In this document: positions 1-8,333 of the stretch, one piece after another | Position numbering within the stretch: the stretch's first letter is position 1 | How the letters are laid out: each line of letters opens with the position of its first letter | The notes under the pieces: generated by a model | Database searches by the model: none | Seen by the model: the letters and a program-made list of their open reading frames with translations, nothing else | What the model was told of the DNA's origin: nothing | Source: Bacillota bacterium | GTDB taxonomy: Bacteria > Bacillota > Clostridia > DSM-8532 | Reading direction: 5' to 3' | NCBI GenBank assembly: GCA_023415825.1 | Contig: JAEZJF010000013.1 | Location: 124,001 to 188,000 of the forward strand | Length of the DNA: 64,000 nt | Position numbers and translations under genes: made by a program

Positions 1-273
1 AGGAAGCACAAGACAAAGCTCGGTAAAAAAATCCATCAGGAAGCTATGGTACCTGAGAATTTTGACATCATTGAGGAAATCGACGAGGATAATGATTATG
101 AAGTTGTAAAGACCAAGAGGTTTCCATTGAAGCCCATGAATGTAGAAGAAGCCATTCTGCAGATGGACCTTCTTTCCCATAGTTTCTTCGTATTCATCAA
201 CTCGGAAACAGAAACCGTCAATGTGGTTTATAAAAGAAAAGACGGTCGCTACGGTTTAATTGAACCGGAGTAA
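1..273 (+). CDS. hpf: Ribosome hibernation promoting factor, long form (C-terminal part; 5' end outside window)
   Basis: The frame is open from base 1, so the gene begins upstream. About 90 residues are visible. They begin with a basic stretch (RKHKTKLGKKIHQEA) and continue with the compact C-terminal domain typical of long HPF proteins, including VKTKRFPLKPM, EEAILQMDLLSHSFFVF and VVYKRKDGRYGLIEPE. In this family the N-terminal domain sits in the decoding centre of the 30S subunit and the C-terminal domain dimerises, joining two 70S ribosomes into an inactive 100S particle in stationary phase. The gene ends with its own terminator. Only the dimerisation domain can be judged here. Confidence 0.93.
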   Translation, partial: RKHKTKLGKKIHQEAMVPENFDIIEEIDEDNDYEVVKTKRFPLKPMNVEEAILQMDLLSHSFFVFINSETETVNVVYKRKDGRYGLIEPE

Positions 274-296
274 AATAACATTGATTAGGATGGAAA

Positions 297-333
297 GGCG
301 CGAGGAGGACTTATAGCCTCCTGCGCCTTTTTT
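297..333 (+). terminator. Rho-independent terminator after hpf
   Basis: GGCGC and GGAGG pair with CCTCC and GCGCC around a short loop, followed by a run of six T. It lies 24 bases after the hpf stop codon. Confidence 0.85.
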
Positions 334-401
334 ATCCAGACTATTCAAGCCGGCCCGTGCATATAAATGCTGTGAGTCATATACAGTTGTAATCAAAACC
401 G

Positions 402-599
402 GTGATGTGCGTGGAGAGCTTGACAATGAAGAGCAAAAATAACCTGCACCTTACTATGCAGGATATAAAGGTAATTGATCGCTACTCCACAAAGTATTTG
501 TCGGACTGTTATGATAAGTCCTACGCTTATACGGTGTCACTGGAGAGCAAAAATGAACAGCAGATCAACCGGATGAAAATCAATAAAGAAAAATATTAA
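402..599 (+). CDS. Small hypothetical ORF, possibly the front half of a frameshifted gene
   Basis: The ORF has 65 codons with GTG at 402 and in-frame ATGs at 405 and 426. No clear ribosome-binding site precedes any of them. The product is polar (Lys, Asn, Ser and Tyr rich) with no domain I recognise. A second open frame overlaps its last codons at 577-723 and encodes a hydrophobic segment but has no start codon of its own. Read together they would give a protein of roughly 110 residues with a C-terminal membrane anchor. This may therefore be a decayed gene or a frame error. Coding status is uncertain. Confidence 0.3.
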   Translation: MMCVESLTMKSKNNLHLTMQDIKVIDRYSTKYLSDCYDKSYAYTVSLESKNEQQINRMKINKEKY

Positions 600-723
600 A
601 ATATGTTTAGACAAGGTTTTTTTATGGTATACATTAATTATCGTACCAATGATTATCTTGTTCCTCCTTTATGATATAGCTACTGATCAGTTCATCTTAT
701 ATGAGCTGGGGGCACGAGTTTAG
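577..723 (+). other. Startless open frame encoding one transmembrane segment (possible second half of 402-599)
   Basis: The frame opens after a TGA at 574-576 and ends at the TAG at 721-723. It reads about 48 residues with a hydrophobic core (FLWYTLIIVPMIILFLLYD) after basic residues, which looks like a membrane anchor. There is no ATG, GTG or TTG before that core, so it cannot be an independent gene in the usual sense. The A-rich stretch around 576-600 is where a frame change could join it to the preceding ORF. Otherwise 334-789 shows nothing clear. Confidence 0.3.
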
Positions 724-789
724 GAATTATTTATACATACATAGACAGTGCCTTTTTTTGTGCTGAAAAAAAGTTAATAGATTGGAAGG

Positions 790-1230
790 GTGAAGGAATT
801 GCTTTTAAGGGATTGTGCCGGAGGTGTGATATTCTTTGACGATAAACTCTTTCTCTTGTTGAATGAGAAAAGTGAGTGGGTCATGCCAAAGGGATTGATA
901 AAAAACGGGGAAAATCCTCAGGATGCTGCTATAAGAAGAGTATTTGAAGAAACCGGAATTAAAGGGAAAATTATCGAGCAGGCCGGCAGAACCTACTATG
1001 AATTTTATTCAGTAACAAGACAGATGCCGGTATGCAATCGTATAGCCTGGTATATTATGCAAGCTGATAAAGATGTGTATGAGATCACAGAAACTGAAAA
1101 ATACACAAAAGGTGGCTTCTTTCCTATTCCTGAAGCTCTTGAAATGGTTACCTACAGTCAGGATAAATCGCTGGTCATGCAATCCTATAAAAAGCTGTGT
1201 GAGAAAACAGGAAGAAGCTCCATTATCTGA
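790..1230 (+). CDS. NUDIX hydrolase
   Basis: This 146-residue protein carries a NUDIX box at residues 35-57 (G35, E41, R49, E53, E54, G56). NUDIX enzymes hydrolyse nucleoside diphosphates linked to another moiety, using Mg2+ held by the box glutamates. The position that is normally Glu directly after the Arg (the RE of REVxEE) is Arg50 here, while the EE pair is intact. In MutT that Glu is important for catalysis, so activity or mechanism may be altered. The GTG start at 790 is the first possible start after an in-frame TAG at 778-780. GGAAGG lies immediately before it, with almost no spacing. The substrate cannot be told from sequence. Confidence 0.85.
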   Translation: MKELLLRDCAGGVIFFDDKLFLLLNEKSEWVMPKGLIKNGENPQDAAIRRVFEETGIKGKIIEQAGRTYYEFYSVTRQMPVCNRIAWYIMQADKDVYEITETEKYTKGGFFPIPEALEMVTYSQDKSLVMQSYKKLCEKTGRSSII

Positions 1231-1275
1231 TCTCATCAAAGCTGGGTAATATCGGGAAACTGAGATTGATGAATT

Positions 1276-1355
1276 AAGGAGCAATCAAATTATAAGTTCC
1301 GATTCTTCTGCTTTTGTCGGAAGAACTATCGGAAGTTAAATTTTGATCATCCCTA
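1276..1355 (+). repeat. Dispersed repeat family 1, copy 1
   Basis: The left end reads AAGGAGCAATCAAA and the right end TTTTGATCATCCCTAA. Between them two GTTCCGAT / ATCGGAAGTT arms face each other around TTCTTCTG...CGGAAGAA, so the element can fold into a long hairpin. Related copies occur at 14471-14571 (inverted), 18702-18790 and 49167-49248, with a looser one at 17177-17300. It lies 45 bases after the NUDIX gene. No ORF is associated. Confidence 0.7.
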
Positions 1356-1378
1356 ATAGATAAAAATCTGATAAAATG

Positions 1379-1400
1379 AAGGATGACCTAGGTCATCCTT
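1379..1400. promoter_or_regulatory. Perfect 22-bp palindrome before the yigZ-family gene
   Basis: AAGGATGACCT is followed directly by its reverse complement AGGTCATCCTT with no spacer. It lies 34 bases before the TTG start at 1434. It could be an operator or a factor-independent stop for the upstream transcript, but no long T-run follows. No regulator can be assigned. Confidence 0.5.
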
Positions 1401-1433
1401 GTTTCGTATGTTTGACTTAAATGGGGAGATAGT

Positions 1434-2090
1434 TTGAAAAGCTACAGAACAATAAAGCAGGAAGGGTATTATCTCTTTGAGGAAAAGCGCTCACGGTTCA
1501 TCGGGCGTGCAAAACCTATCAAGAGTGAAGAAGAAGCCATTTTGTTCATCCAAGCTCTTAAAACATCATGTTGGGATGCTACACATAACTGCTATGCATA
1601 CTCGGTAGAATCAGATGCGCTCTATCAACGATACAGCGATGACGGAGAGCCGCAGGGGACAGCAGGATTACCTATATTGGAGGTCATTCGAAAGAGAGAG
1701 CTTCAAAATGTGGTAGTTGTGGTGACCCGATATTTTGGGGGAATCCTGCTTGGAGCAGGGGGCTTAATCAGGGCTTATGGCAAGGCCTGTGCCGGGAGTC
1801 TTGAAAATGCTGGTGAGATTTGGGTAAAGCCTTGCCTTGAAATTAAAATCCCGATAGAATATCATCTGTCTGGGAGAATGCAGAATATGCTTATAAATGA
1901 GGGTTTTATTCTGGGCAGTACCGACTACACTGATGAAGTGACCTTTACGGTCTATACTCCGAAGGACCGGCTTGAATTTCTTGAAAAACAAATTAGGGAC
2001 ATCACCGGAGGTATTTTAAGGCTAGAGGCTATAGGTGACAAGAGTATTCGGCTCGATATGTCAGGTAAAGTGCTGGAGGATGCCTTCTAA
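1434..2090 (+). CDS. YigZ/IMPACT family protein
   Basis: A 218-residue protein with the conserved UPF0029 (IMPACT) core, including CYAYSVE, RYSDDGEPQGTAG and VVVVVTRYFGGILLGAGGLIRAYG, and a C-terminal DUF1949-like domain with an EF-G domain V-like fold. The eukaryotic relative IMPACT acts on translational control through GCN1. The role of bacterial YigZ is not firmly established. The TTG start has GGGGAG seven bases upstream and gives the length usual for the family. yebC follows 32 bases later and is probably co-transcribed. Confidence 0.92.
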   Translation: MKSYRTIKQEGYYLFEEKRSRFIGRAKPIKSEEEAILFIQALKTSCWDATHNCYAYSVESDALYQRYSDDGEPQGTAGLPILEVIRKRELQNVVVVVTRYFGGILLGAGGLIRAYGKACAGSLENAGEIWVKPCLEIKIPIEYHLSGRMQNMLINEGFILGSTDYTDEVTFTVYTPKDRLEFLEKQIRDITGGILRLEAIGDKSIRLDMSGKVLEDAF

Positions 2091-2122
2091 ATGGATAAAA
2101 ATCGATTAAGGGGTGCTAAATT

Positions 2123-2851
2123 ATGTCAGGTCATTCTAAATGGGCCAATATCAAACACAGAAAAGAAAAGTCCGACTCCCAAAAGGGAGCCATGTTTACC
2201 AAGCTTGGGCGGGAAATAGCCATTGCTGTTAAAAGCGGCGGGGCGGATCCCATGTCGAATTCAAGACTCAGAGATGTCATTGCGAAAGCAAAGGCCAATA
2301 ATATGCCCAATGATTCCATCCAGCGGAGCATTAAAAAAGCTGCCGGGGGAGGCGACGACACGAACTATGAGGTCATCAGTTATGAGGGGTATGGGCCTAA
2401 CGGAGTTGCCGTTATTGTGGAATCCTTGACTGACAATCGCAACAGAACCGCCGGAGATGTGCGCCATCTTTTTGACAAGTTCGGTGGGAATATGGGAACT
2501 ACAGGTTGTGTTTCGTTTATGTTTGACAGAAAGGGCCAGATCATCATTGAAAAAGGGGAGGATATGGATGAGGACGAAATGATGATAACTGCTCTTGATG
2601 CCGGAGCGTCAGATTTTCTGGTGGAAGATGAATACTTTGAAATACTTACTGAGGCCGATGATTTTACCGCTGTCCGTGAGGCCCTTGAAAAAGCAGGGCT
2701 GGAGTTTTTATCGGCGGATGTCACCATGGTGCCTCAGAGCTTCATAAAGCTTACTGATCCCGAGACTGCAGAAAATATGGAAAAACTCATTGACCGGCTT
2801 GAAGGCCTTGATGACGTTCAAAATATTTGGCATAACTGGGATCAGGACTAA
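2123..2851 (+). CDS. yebC: YebC/PmpR family translation or transcription factor
   Basis: A 242-residue protein beginning [14 protein letters not shown], the signature start of the YebC/TACO1 family, followed by the [17 protein letters not shown] and [14 protein letters not shown] blocks. Family members have been described as DNA-binding regulators (PmpR) and, for TACO1 and bacterial homologues, as factors easing ribosome stalling on difficult sequences. The sequence does not discriminate between these. An AAGGGG site precedes the ATG. The stop codon overlaps the ribosome-binding site of the following fabZ-type gene, so the two are translationally close. Confidence 0.96.
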   Translation: MSGHSKWANIKHRKEKSDSQKGAMFTKLGREIAIAVKSGGADPMSNSRLRDVIAKAKANNMPNDSIQRSIKKAAGGGDDTNYEVISYEGYGPNGVAVIVESLTDNRNRTAGDVRHLFDKFGGNMGTTGCVSFMFDRKGQIIIEKGEDMDEDEMMITALDAGASDFLVEDEYFEILTEADDFTAVREALEKAGLEFLSADVTMVPQSFIKLTDPETAENMEKLIDRLEGLDDVQNIWHNWDQD

Positions 2852-2864
2852 AGGAGGAATAAAA

Positions 2865-3350
2865 GTGGAATCGCAAAAAAAGGAACTCAGTGCCATAGAA
2901 ATCCAAAAGCTGCTGCCCCATCGTTATCCCATGCTCATGCTGGATAAGCTTATACTGCTTCCACGTGAGGGAGCCACCCAGATCGAGCCGGGTATGAAGG
3001 TGGCAGGTATTAAAAATGTAACCTTTAATGAGCCCTATTTTCAGGGGCATTTCCCTGATAGCCCCATTATGCCGGGGGTCTTAATTGTGGAGGCGTTGGC
3101 TCAATGCGCCTGTGCGGGAGGCTTGCTGCTGGAGGAAAACAAAGGGAAGTTGGGGCTTTTCACAGGTATTGAGGATATGAAAATCAGGCGCCAGGTTATA
3201 CCGGGTGATGTACTCCTCCTTGAGGCTGAATTCCTGGCTTTTAGACGAGGTATGGGGAAAGTAGCGGTTAAAGCAACTGTTGACGGAACCATAGCCGCCG
3301 AAGGCACCATTCGATTCGCACTGGTAAATCCCAAGTCCGATTCCGAGTAA
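2865..3350 (+). CDS. fabZ: 3-hydroxyacyl-ACP dehydratase FabZ
   Basis: A 161-residue hot-dog-fold protein. The catalytic motif GHFPDSPIMPGVLIVEALAQ is complete, with His62 and Glu76 as the expected catalytic pair, and the family motif PHRYPMLMLDK is near the N-terminus. It dehydrates 3-hydroxyacyl-ACP to trans-2-enoyl-ACP in type II fatty acid synthesis. A longer frame runs back into yebC, but GTG at 2865 is preceded by AAGGAGG at 2851-2857 and gives the normal FabZ length, so it is taken as the start. The gene stands apart from a fab cluster. Confidence 0.95.
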   Translation: MESQKKELSAIEIQKLLPHRYPMLMLDKLILLPREGATQIEPGMKVAGIKNVTFNEPYFQGHFPDSPIMPGVLIVEALAQCACAGGLLLEENKGKLGLFTGIEDMKIRRQVIPGDVLLLEAEFLAFRRGMGKVAVKATVDGTIAAEGTIRFALVNPKSDSE

Positions 3351-3361
3351 AGGAGTTAGGG

Positions 3362-4060
3362 ATGGCCATATACGCAATTTCAGATCTTCATCTCTCCTTT
3401 GGAACCGATAAGCCCATGGATGTATTCGGTAATAACTGGGAGAATCACGCCGGACGCATCAAGGAAAACTGGATTAAAAGCATCGGGAGCGGGGATGTTG
3501 TTCTCATACCTGGGGATATCTCCTGGGGTATCAGCCTGGATGAAGCTGACTTGGATCTTGCCTTTATTGAGGCCCTGCCGGGAAAGAAAATTTTATCCAA
3601 GGGTAACCACGATTATTGGTGGAGCACACTCAACAAATTCACCCAACACTTCGCTCTTAAAGGATATAAAACCCTCAATATCCTTCATAATAATGCCTAT
3701 AAGGTTGATGACACTGTCATTTGTGGGTCAAGGGGCTGGATCTCTCCTGATGATGAGGGATTTGGCCCAGAGGATCAGAAAATATTCAATCGGGAATTGG
3801 AGAGGCTCAAGCTCTCTTTAAAGGAAGGCCGAAGAATGGGTGGTGAGCCCATTGCCATGCTTCATTATCCCCCTTTTGACAGCGGCCACAACCCGAATGC
3901 ATTCGCAAAGCTACTCAAGGAATATAGTGTAAAAACATGTATTTACGGCCATATCCATGGGAAGGCTAATGAATCATGGAAGGACGAAGAAGTGGACGGC
4001 ATTCGCTATCATTTGGTATCTTGCAATCTTATCGGTTTTGATCCGGTAAAATTGAGGTAA
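3362..4060 (+). CDS. Calcineurin-like metallophosphoesterase
   Basis: A 232-residue protein with the full metallophosphoesterase motif series: ISDLHL (D8, H10), GDISWG, KGNHDYWW and a C-terminal YGHIHG. These residues bind two metal ions in this superfamily. It is short and lacks a signal peptide, so it should be cytoplasmic. Substrate class cannot be read from the sequence. AAGGAG precedes the ATG and it follows fabZ by 11 bases, suggesting co-transcription from the yigZ side. Confidence 0.92.
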   Translation: MAIYAISDLHLSFGTDKPMDVFGNNWENHAGRIKENWIKSIGSGDVVLIPGDISWGISLDEADLDLAFIEALPGKKILSKGNHDYWWSTLNKFTQHFALKGYKTLNILHNNAYKVDDTVICGSRGWISPDDEGFGPEDQKIFNRELERLKLSLKEGRRMGGEPIAMLHYPPFDSGHNPNAFAKLLKEYSVKTCIYGHIHGKANESWKDEEVDGIRYHLVSCNLIGFDPVKLR

Positions 4061-4073
4061 AATAATGATGGTA

Positions 4074-4102
4074 TTGGCATCATTTAGGCACTGTGATATA
4101 AT
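4074..4102 (+). promoter_or_regulatory. SigA-type promoter for tig
   Basis: TTGGCA (4074-4079) and TATAAT (4097-4102) are separated by 17 bp, with TG one base before the -10 (extended -10). It lies just after the phosphoesterase gene and about 110 bases before the tig start. Confidence 0.8.
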
Positions 4103-4214
4103 CAAATGGTTTATGTGGGGGTATATCTGTAGGAAGCCACCATTAAAGATTTTGCCGATTAAATAGTTCTTATTATATATAAAGGCAAACATAGTTTAGG
4201 AGGAAAACAAACCA

Positions 4215-5498
4215 ATGAGCGTTAAAATTGAAAACGTTGAAAAAAACATTGTTAAGCTTGAAATTGAGGTAGAAGCCAAAGTATTCGATGAATGCATGGA
4301 TAAAGCCTTTAACAAGAACAAATCCCGGTACAACATTCCTGGTTTTAGAAAAGGTAAAGCACCCCGCAGTATGATAGAAAGATATTATGGCGAGCAGGTT
4401 CTTTATGAGGATGCCATTAATTTTGCTTGTGCCGACGCTTATGACAAAGCTGTTGATGAAAATGACTTGCAGCCTGTAGATCGTCCGGAGATTGATATCG
4501 TACAAATTGGAAATGGCCAGAACCTCATATTTACTGCCACTGTTACAGTTAAACCGGAGGTTGAACTGGGTCAGTTTAAAGGGCTCTCAGCCGAAAAAGA
4601 TACTGTTGTTATTTCCGATGAGGAAGTTGAAGCAGAGCTAAAAAGGATTGCTGAAAGAAACGCCAAGCTGATTGCCATTGAAGATCGTCCCGTACAGGAA
4701 GGCGATACGGTTAATATGGACTTTGAAGGCAGTGTGGATGGTGTTCCCTTTGCGGGCGGAACAGCTACCGGCTATACTCTGGTAATTGGCTCCGGGACTT
4801 TCATTCCCGGCTTTGAGGAACAGCTTGTAGGGGCAGGCTTAAACAGCGAACTGGATGTAAACGTAACCTTCCCCGAGGATTACCATAGTGAAGATCTCAA
4901 AGGAAAAGCAGCTGTGTTTAAGGTTAAGATCAATGATATTAAGTTTAAGCAGCTTCCGGAGATCAATGACGAATTTGCTTCTGATGTAAGTGAATTTGAA
5001 ACTTTGGAGGAATACAAGAAAGATATTCGCGAAAAGCTTACCCAACAGGCTCAAGAGCAGGCCAAGAGAAAGTTTGAAGATGAAATTATTAAAAAGGCTG
5101 TGGAAAATGCCACATGTGAAATTCCCGACGTACTGGTCAACCGACGCCTGGATGATATGCTGCGTCAACTGGATATGCAGCTTCGCTACCAGGGCATGAA
5201 CCTGGAAGGGTATCTTAAGATGACAGGCATGGAAGAAAGCCAGATCAAAGCCGATTATCGGGATAACGCCTACCAGGATGTGAAAACTCAGTTAGTTCTG
5301 GAAAAGATTGCTGAGACCGAAAGCATTGCCGCAACACCTGAAGAATATGATGAAGAGCTTGAGCAAATGGCAAAACGTTATAATCAGTCTGTTGAGGAAA
5401 TGAAGAAACATTTGCACGAGGACGATATAGAATATATTAAGAATTCCGTCGAGCGTAGGAAAACCATAGCCATGCTGGTTGAGAGTGCACAGGCATAA
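4215..5498 (+). CDS. tig: Trigger factor
   Basis: A 427-residue ribosome-associated chaperone and peptidyl-prolyl isomerase. The N-terminal ribosome-binding domain has the GFRKGKAPRSMIERYYG signature near residues 43-60. The FKBP-like isomerase domain (about 155-245) contains GDTVNMDFEGSVDG and FIPGFEEQLVG. The long alpha-helical C-terminal chaperone domain follows. AGGAGG sits nine bases before the ATG. It is followed by clpP and clpX in the tig-clpP-clpX order common in bacteria, linking nascent-chain folding with proteolysis. Confidence 0.98.
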   Translation: MSVKIENVEKNIVKLEIEVEAKVFDECMDKAFNKNKSRYNIPGFRKGKAPRSMIERYYGEQVLYEDAINFACADAYDKAVDENDLQPVDRPEIDIVQIGNGQNLIFTATVTVKPEVELGQFKGLSAEKDTVVISDEEVEAELKRIAERNAKLIAIEDRPVQEGDTVNMDFEGSVDGVPFAGGTATGYTLVIGSGTFIPGFEEQLVGAGLNSELDVNVTFPEDYHSEDLKGKAAVFKVKINDIKFKQLPEINDEFASDVSEFETLEEYKKDIREKLTQQAQEQAKRKFEDEIIKKAVENATCEIPDVLVNRRLDDMLRQLDMQLRYQGMNLEGYLKMTGMEESQIKADYRDNAYQDVKTQLVLEKIAETESIAATPEEYDEELEQMAKRYNQSVEEMKKHLHEDDIEYIKNSVERRKTIAMLVESAQA

Positions 5499-5552
5499 AT
5501 TCTTTCGGGAAATCGAGTAAAATACTAAAAGAAGTGGAAATCTATTAGAAAG

Positions 5553-5569
5553 ATGTGTTTATAACACAT
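5553..5569 (+). promoter_or_regulatory. Small perfect hairpin just before the clpP ribosome-binding site
   Basis: ATGTGTT and AACACAT form a 7-bp stem around TAT, directly followed by AAAAGGAGG. No T-run follows, so it is not a terminator. It could stabilise the mRNA end or affect clpP translation. No CtsR-type operator is seen. Confidence 0.4.
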
Positions 5570-5586
5570 GAAAAGGAGGCCTTTAT

Positions 5587-6180
5587 ATGTCATCATTAGT
5601 ACCATATGTCATTGAACAGAGTAGTAGGGGAGAACGATCCTATGACATCTTTTCCAGACTGCTGAAAGATAGAATTATTCTTTTAAGTGATGAGGTAAAC
5701 GACGTTACGGCAAGCCTCATCGTAGCACAAATGCTGTTTTTGGAAGCCGAAGACCCAGATAAGGACATCCAGTTCTACATAAATAGCCCTGGAGGTTCCG
5801 TTACATCGGGATTTGCTATTTATGATACCATGCAATATGTCAAGTGTGATGTTTCAACAATCTGTATAGGTATGGCCGCCAGTATGGGAGCATTCCTTCT
5901 AAATGCAGGTGCCAAGGGTAAGCGTTTTGCGCTCCCGAACAGCACCATTTTGATTCACCAGCCTCTTGGCGGAGCAAAAGGTCAGGCAACTGATATTAAG
6001 ATTCATGCTGAATGGATTCTCAAAATCAAGGATAAACTGAATAAAATTCTTAGCGATAGAACCGGCCAACCTCTTTCTAAGATCGAAACAGACGTGGAAA
6101 GAGATTACTTTATGAGTGCCGCCGAGGCTAAAGATTATGGCCTGATTGATCAGGTGATGGAGCGCAAGGTGACGGGGTGA
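5587..6180 (+). CDS. clpP: ATP-dependent Clp protease proteolytic subunit
   Basis: A 197-residue serine peptidase of normal length. The catalytic triad is Ser99 (GMAASMGA), His124 (LIHQPLGG) and Asp173 (VERDYF). The N-terminal [22 protein letters not shown] is standard for processed ClpP. Fourteen subunits form the barrel in which substrates delivered by ClpX or another AAA+ partner are degraded. AAAGGAGG precedes the ATG, and clpX starts five bases after the stop. Confidence 0.99.
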   Translation: MSSLVPYVIEQSSRGERSYDIFSRLLKDRIILLSDEVNDVTASLIVAQMLFLEAEDPDKDIQFYINSPGGSVTSGFAIYDTMQYVKCDVSTICIGMAASMGAFLLNAGAKGKRFALPNSTILIHQPLGGAKGQATDIKIHAEWILKIKDKLNKILSDRTGQPLSKIETDVERDYFMSAAEAKDYGLIDQVMERKVTG

Positions 6181-6184
6181 TGTA

Positions 6185-7474
6185 ATGGCGCGATATGACG
6201 ATAAAAAACAAGTCAAATGCTCATTTTGCGGGAAAACCCAGGAGCAGGTTAACAGAATAGTTGCCGGACCCGGAGTATATATCTGCAATGAGTGCATCGA
6301 GTTGTGCTCTGAAATCATCGAAGAAGAATTCGAGGATGCCCATGTAGAGCAAGCACTTGATGAAATTCCCAAGCCCCATGAAATAAAAAAGATTCTGGAT
6401 GAATACGTCATAGGCCAGGACAAAGCAAAGCGCAGTCTGGCAGTGGCTGTATATAATCATTATAAGCGCATCCGCAATGAAGGCTCCAAGAATGATCTTG
6501 AGCTGCAAAAAAGTAATATCCTCATGATGGGACCTACCGGGTGCGGAAAGACCTATTTGGCTCAAACCCTGGCCAAGATTCTCAATGTTCCTTTTGCCAT
6601 TGCAGACGCCACTTCGTTAACAGAAGCCGGCTATGTGGGCGAGGACGTGGAGAATATTCTCTTGAAGCTGATACAGGCAGCCGATTATGATATTGAGCGG
6701 GCTGAGAAGGGTATTATCTATATTGATGAGGTTGACAAGATATCAAGAAAGTCTGACAATCCGTCCATTACACGTGACGTGAGCGGTGAAGGCGTTCAAC
6801 AGGCTCTGTTAAAGATACTGGAAGGTACCATTGCCTCAGTGCCACCTCAAGGTGGAAGAAAGCATCCTCATCAGGAGTTCATCCAGATTGATACCACCAA
6901 TATCCTGTTTATCTGTGGCGGTGCTTTTGATGGGCTTGAAAAAATCATTCAGAATCGTATTGGTAAAAAATCCATGGGTTTTGGAGCCCAGGTTGAGAGC
7001 CGAAAGGAAAAGGATGTGGGTGAGTTGTTTGCCCAGATCAATCCCCAGGATCTCTTGAAATATGGCCTTATTCCTGAATTTGTGGGAAGATTACCGGTAA
7101 CAGTATCCTTGAACCAATTGGATAAGGATGCTCTTGTAGCTATCTTGACCAAACCCAGAAATGCTTTGGTCAAGCAATACAAGAAGCTCTTTGAGCTTGA
7201 CGGAGTGCAGCTTGAAGTTGAGGACGGTGCTCTTGAGGTTATTGCCGACCGGGCGATTGAGAGAAAAATCGGTGCCCGTGGTCTGCGTGCCATTATGGAG
7301 GAAATCATGGTCGATGTGATGTATGATATTCCTTCAAAGGACAATGTGGAAAAGTGCATCATCACAAGAGAAACGGTTATCAATAATCAACAGCCCAATC
7401 TGGTTATCGGCGAGCAACGGAAAGCTCTCCCACCAGTCAAAAAGAAAAAGCGAGAGATTGATCCCGCATCATAA
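6185..7474 (+). CDS. clpX: ATP-dependent Clp protease ATP-binding subunit ClpX
   Basis: A 429-residue AAA+ unfoldase. The N-terminal zinc-binding domain has Cys12, Cys15, Cys34 and Cys37. Walker A is GPTGCGKT at 116-123, the pore loop GYVG at 149-152 and Walker B IDEVD at 180-184. The ClpP-docking loop reads MGF at 264-266 where E. coli has IGF. The hexamer unfolds substrates and threads them into ClpP, encoded just upstream. A bidirectional terminator ends the operon. Confidence 0.99.
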   Translation: MARYDDKKQVKCSFCGKTQEQVNRIVAGPGVYICNECIELCSEIIEEEFEDAHVEQALDEIPKPHEIKKILDEYVIGQDKAKRSLAVAVYNHYKRIRNEGSKNDLELQKSNILMMGPTGCGKTYLAQTLAKILNVPFAIADATSLTEAGYVGEDVENILLKLIQAADYDIERAEKGIIYIDEVDKISRKSDNPSITRDVSGEGVQQALLKILEGTIASVPPQGGRKHPHQEFIQIDTTNILFICGGAFDGLEKIIQNRIGKKSMGFGAQVESRKEKDVGELFAQINPQDLLKYGLIPEFVGRLPVTVSLNQLDKDALVAILTKPRNALVKQYKKLFELDGVQLEVEDGALEVIADRAIERKIGARGLRAIMEEIMVDVMYDIPSKDNVEKCIITRETVINNQQPNLVIGEQRKALPPVKKKKREIDPAS

Positions 7475-7493
7475 ATTGTGATCAATGAAGATG

Positions 7494-7536
7494 AAAAAGA
7501 GAGCCTTGGCTTTAATCGCCGAGGCTCTCCATTTTT
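7494..7536. terminator. Bidirectional terminator between clpX and the convergent ABC permease gene
   Basis: GAGAGCCTTGGC (7499-7510) pairs with GCCGAGGCTCTC (7518-7529) around a 7-base loop. An A-tract lies to the left and a T-tract to the right, so it can end both converging transcripts. Confidence 0.85.
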
Positions 7537-7541
7537 GTTAT

Positions 7542-8333
7542 TTATTCCAAATTCAGACGCTTGCTTAAAATGACATTGGTGATAACATAGTAGCCCGCTG
7601 CCAGAACTCCGCAGAAAATGATACAGGACCACATGAAAAGGTGAACAAAACCCAAATCCGCCTGCGAGGTGATGGCAAAGTCCAGAAACTGCCTGGTGAA
7701 TACTATTCCAGCGAAAATTGCGGTCAGGATCTGGGCGATGGTATTGAGTAAGAGGAATGAGCCTATCGAAGCCATTACCTTGTGTCGATTGGACAGGTGT
7801 CCCATGGCAATGGAAGCATAAATAATCAAAATACCCGAGGCAAGGGCAACAAACATGCCTAAGATAAATTCCAGAGCCAACAGGTAGGTTGAGGCCCCGA
7901 TTAAGGCATAAGTATCTTCCCAGATCATTGAAAAGCCACGTATCATTTCTGAGAATGATATTTCATCCATGGCAATGATAAAAATAGATATAACGGCTAA
8001 TAATCCGCTTGCCAATGTCCATATCATGGATACCAGAAGCTTGCTCATAATATGTGCCCACGGCTTTGTAGGCAGTGTAAACATGAGATAGCCTTCATCG
8101 GAGAGCAGGTTCTTATAAAAACGTTGAATCATCACATTAAGGGTCATGACAAGCATGCCAACCAGAATGATGATATAGAGCATCATACTGATAACGGCAG
8201 GAGACTCCCATTCATTTGGAGATATGGAGGTAATGAGTCTATTAATCCCAGCAAAGACCAGTAGTGCTAAATATAAAGGTAAAAGTGTCCGTGCGGTTGA
8301 TTTAATTTCATATTTTAGAAGTTTTCTTAACAT
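7542..8333 (-). CDS. ABC-2 type transporter permease
   Basis: A 263-residue integral membrane protein with about six hydrophobic segments, the first following the short MLRKLLKYEIKSTART leader typical of ABC-2 permeases. The start overlaps the end of the ATPase gene by seven bases. With the ATPase and the GntR regulator it forms a three-gene operon like the YtrA-type systems, in which export is induced when the regulator leaves its operator. Substrate is unknown. Such systems often respond to envelope stress or antibiotics, but nothing here shows that directly. Confidence 0.85.
   Translation of the reverse strand: MLRKLLKYEIKSTARTLLPLYLALLVFAGINRLITSISPNEWESPAVISMMLYIIILVGMLVMTLNVMIQRFYKNLLSDEGYLMFTLPTKPWAHIMSKLLVSMIWTLASGLLAVISIFIIAMDEISFSEMIRGFSMIWEDTYALIGASTYLLALEFILGMFVALASGILIIYASIAMGHLSNRHKVMASIGSFLLLNTIAQILTAIFAGIVFTRQFLDFAITSQADLGFVHLFMWSCIIFCGVLAAGYYVITNVILSKRLNLE

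Noticed and set aside
1276..1355. Repeat family 1 as a complete transposon
   Set aside because: Copies are only about 75-100 bases and carry no ORF or evident target-site duplication. At most they are non-autonomous.
2790..2864. Longer FabZ reading frame starting inside yebC
   Set aside because: The GTG at 2865 has a perfect ribosome-binding site and gives the family length.
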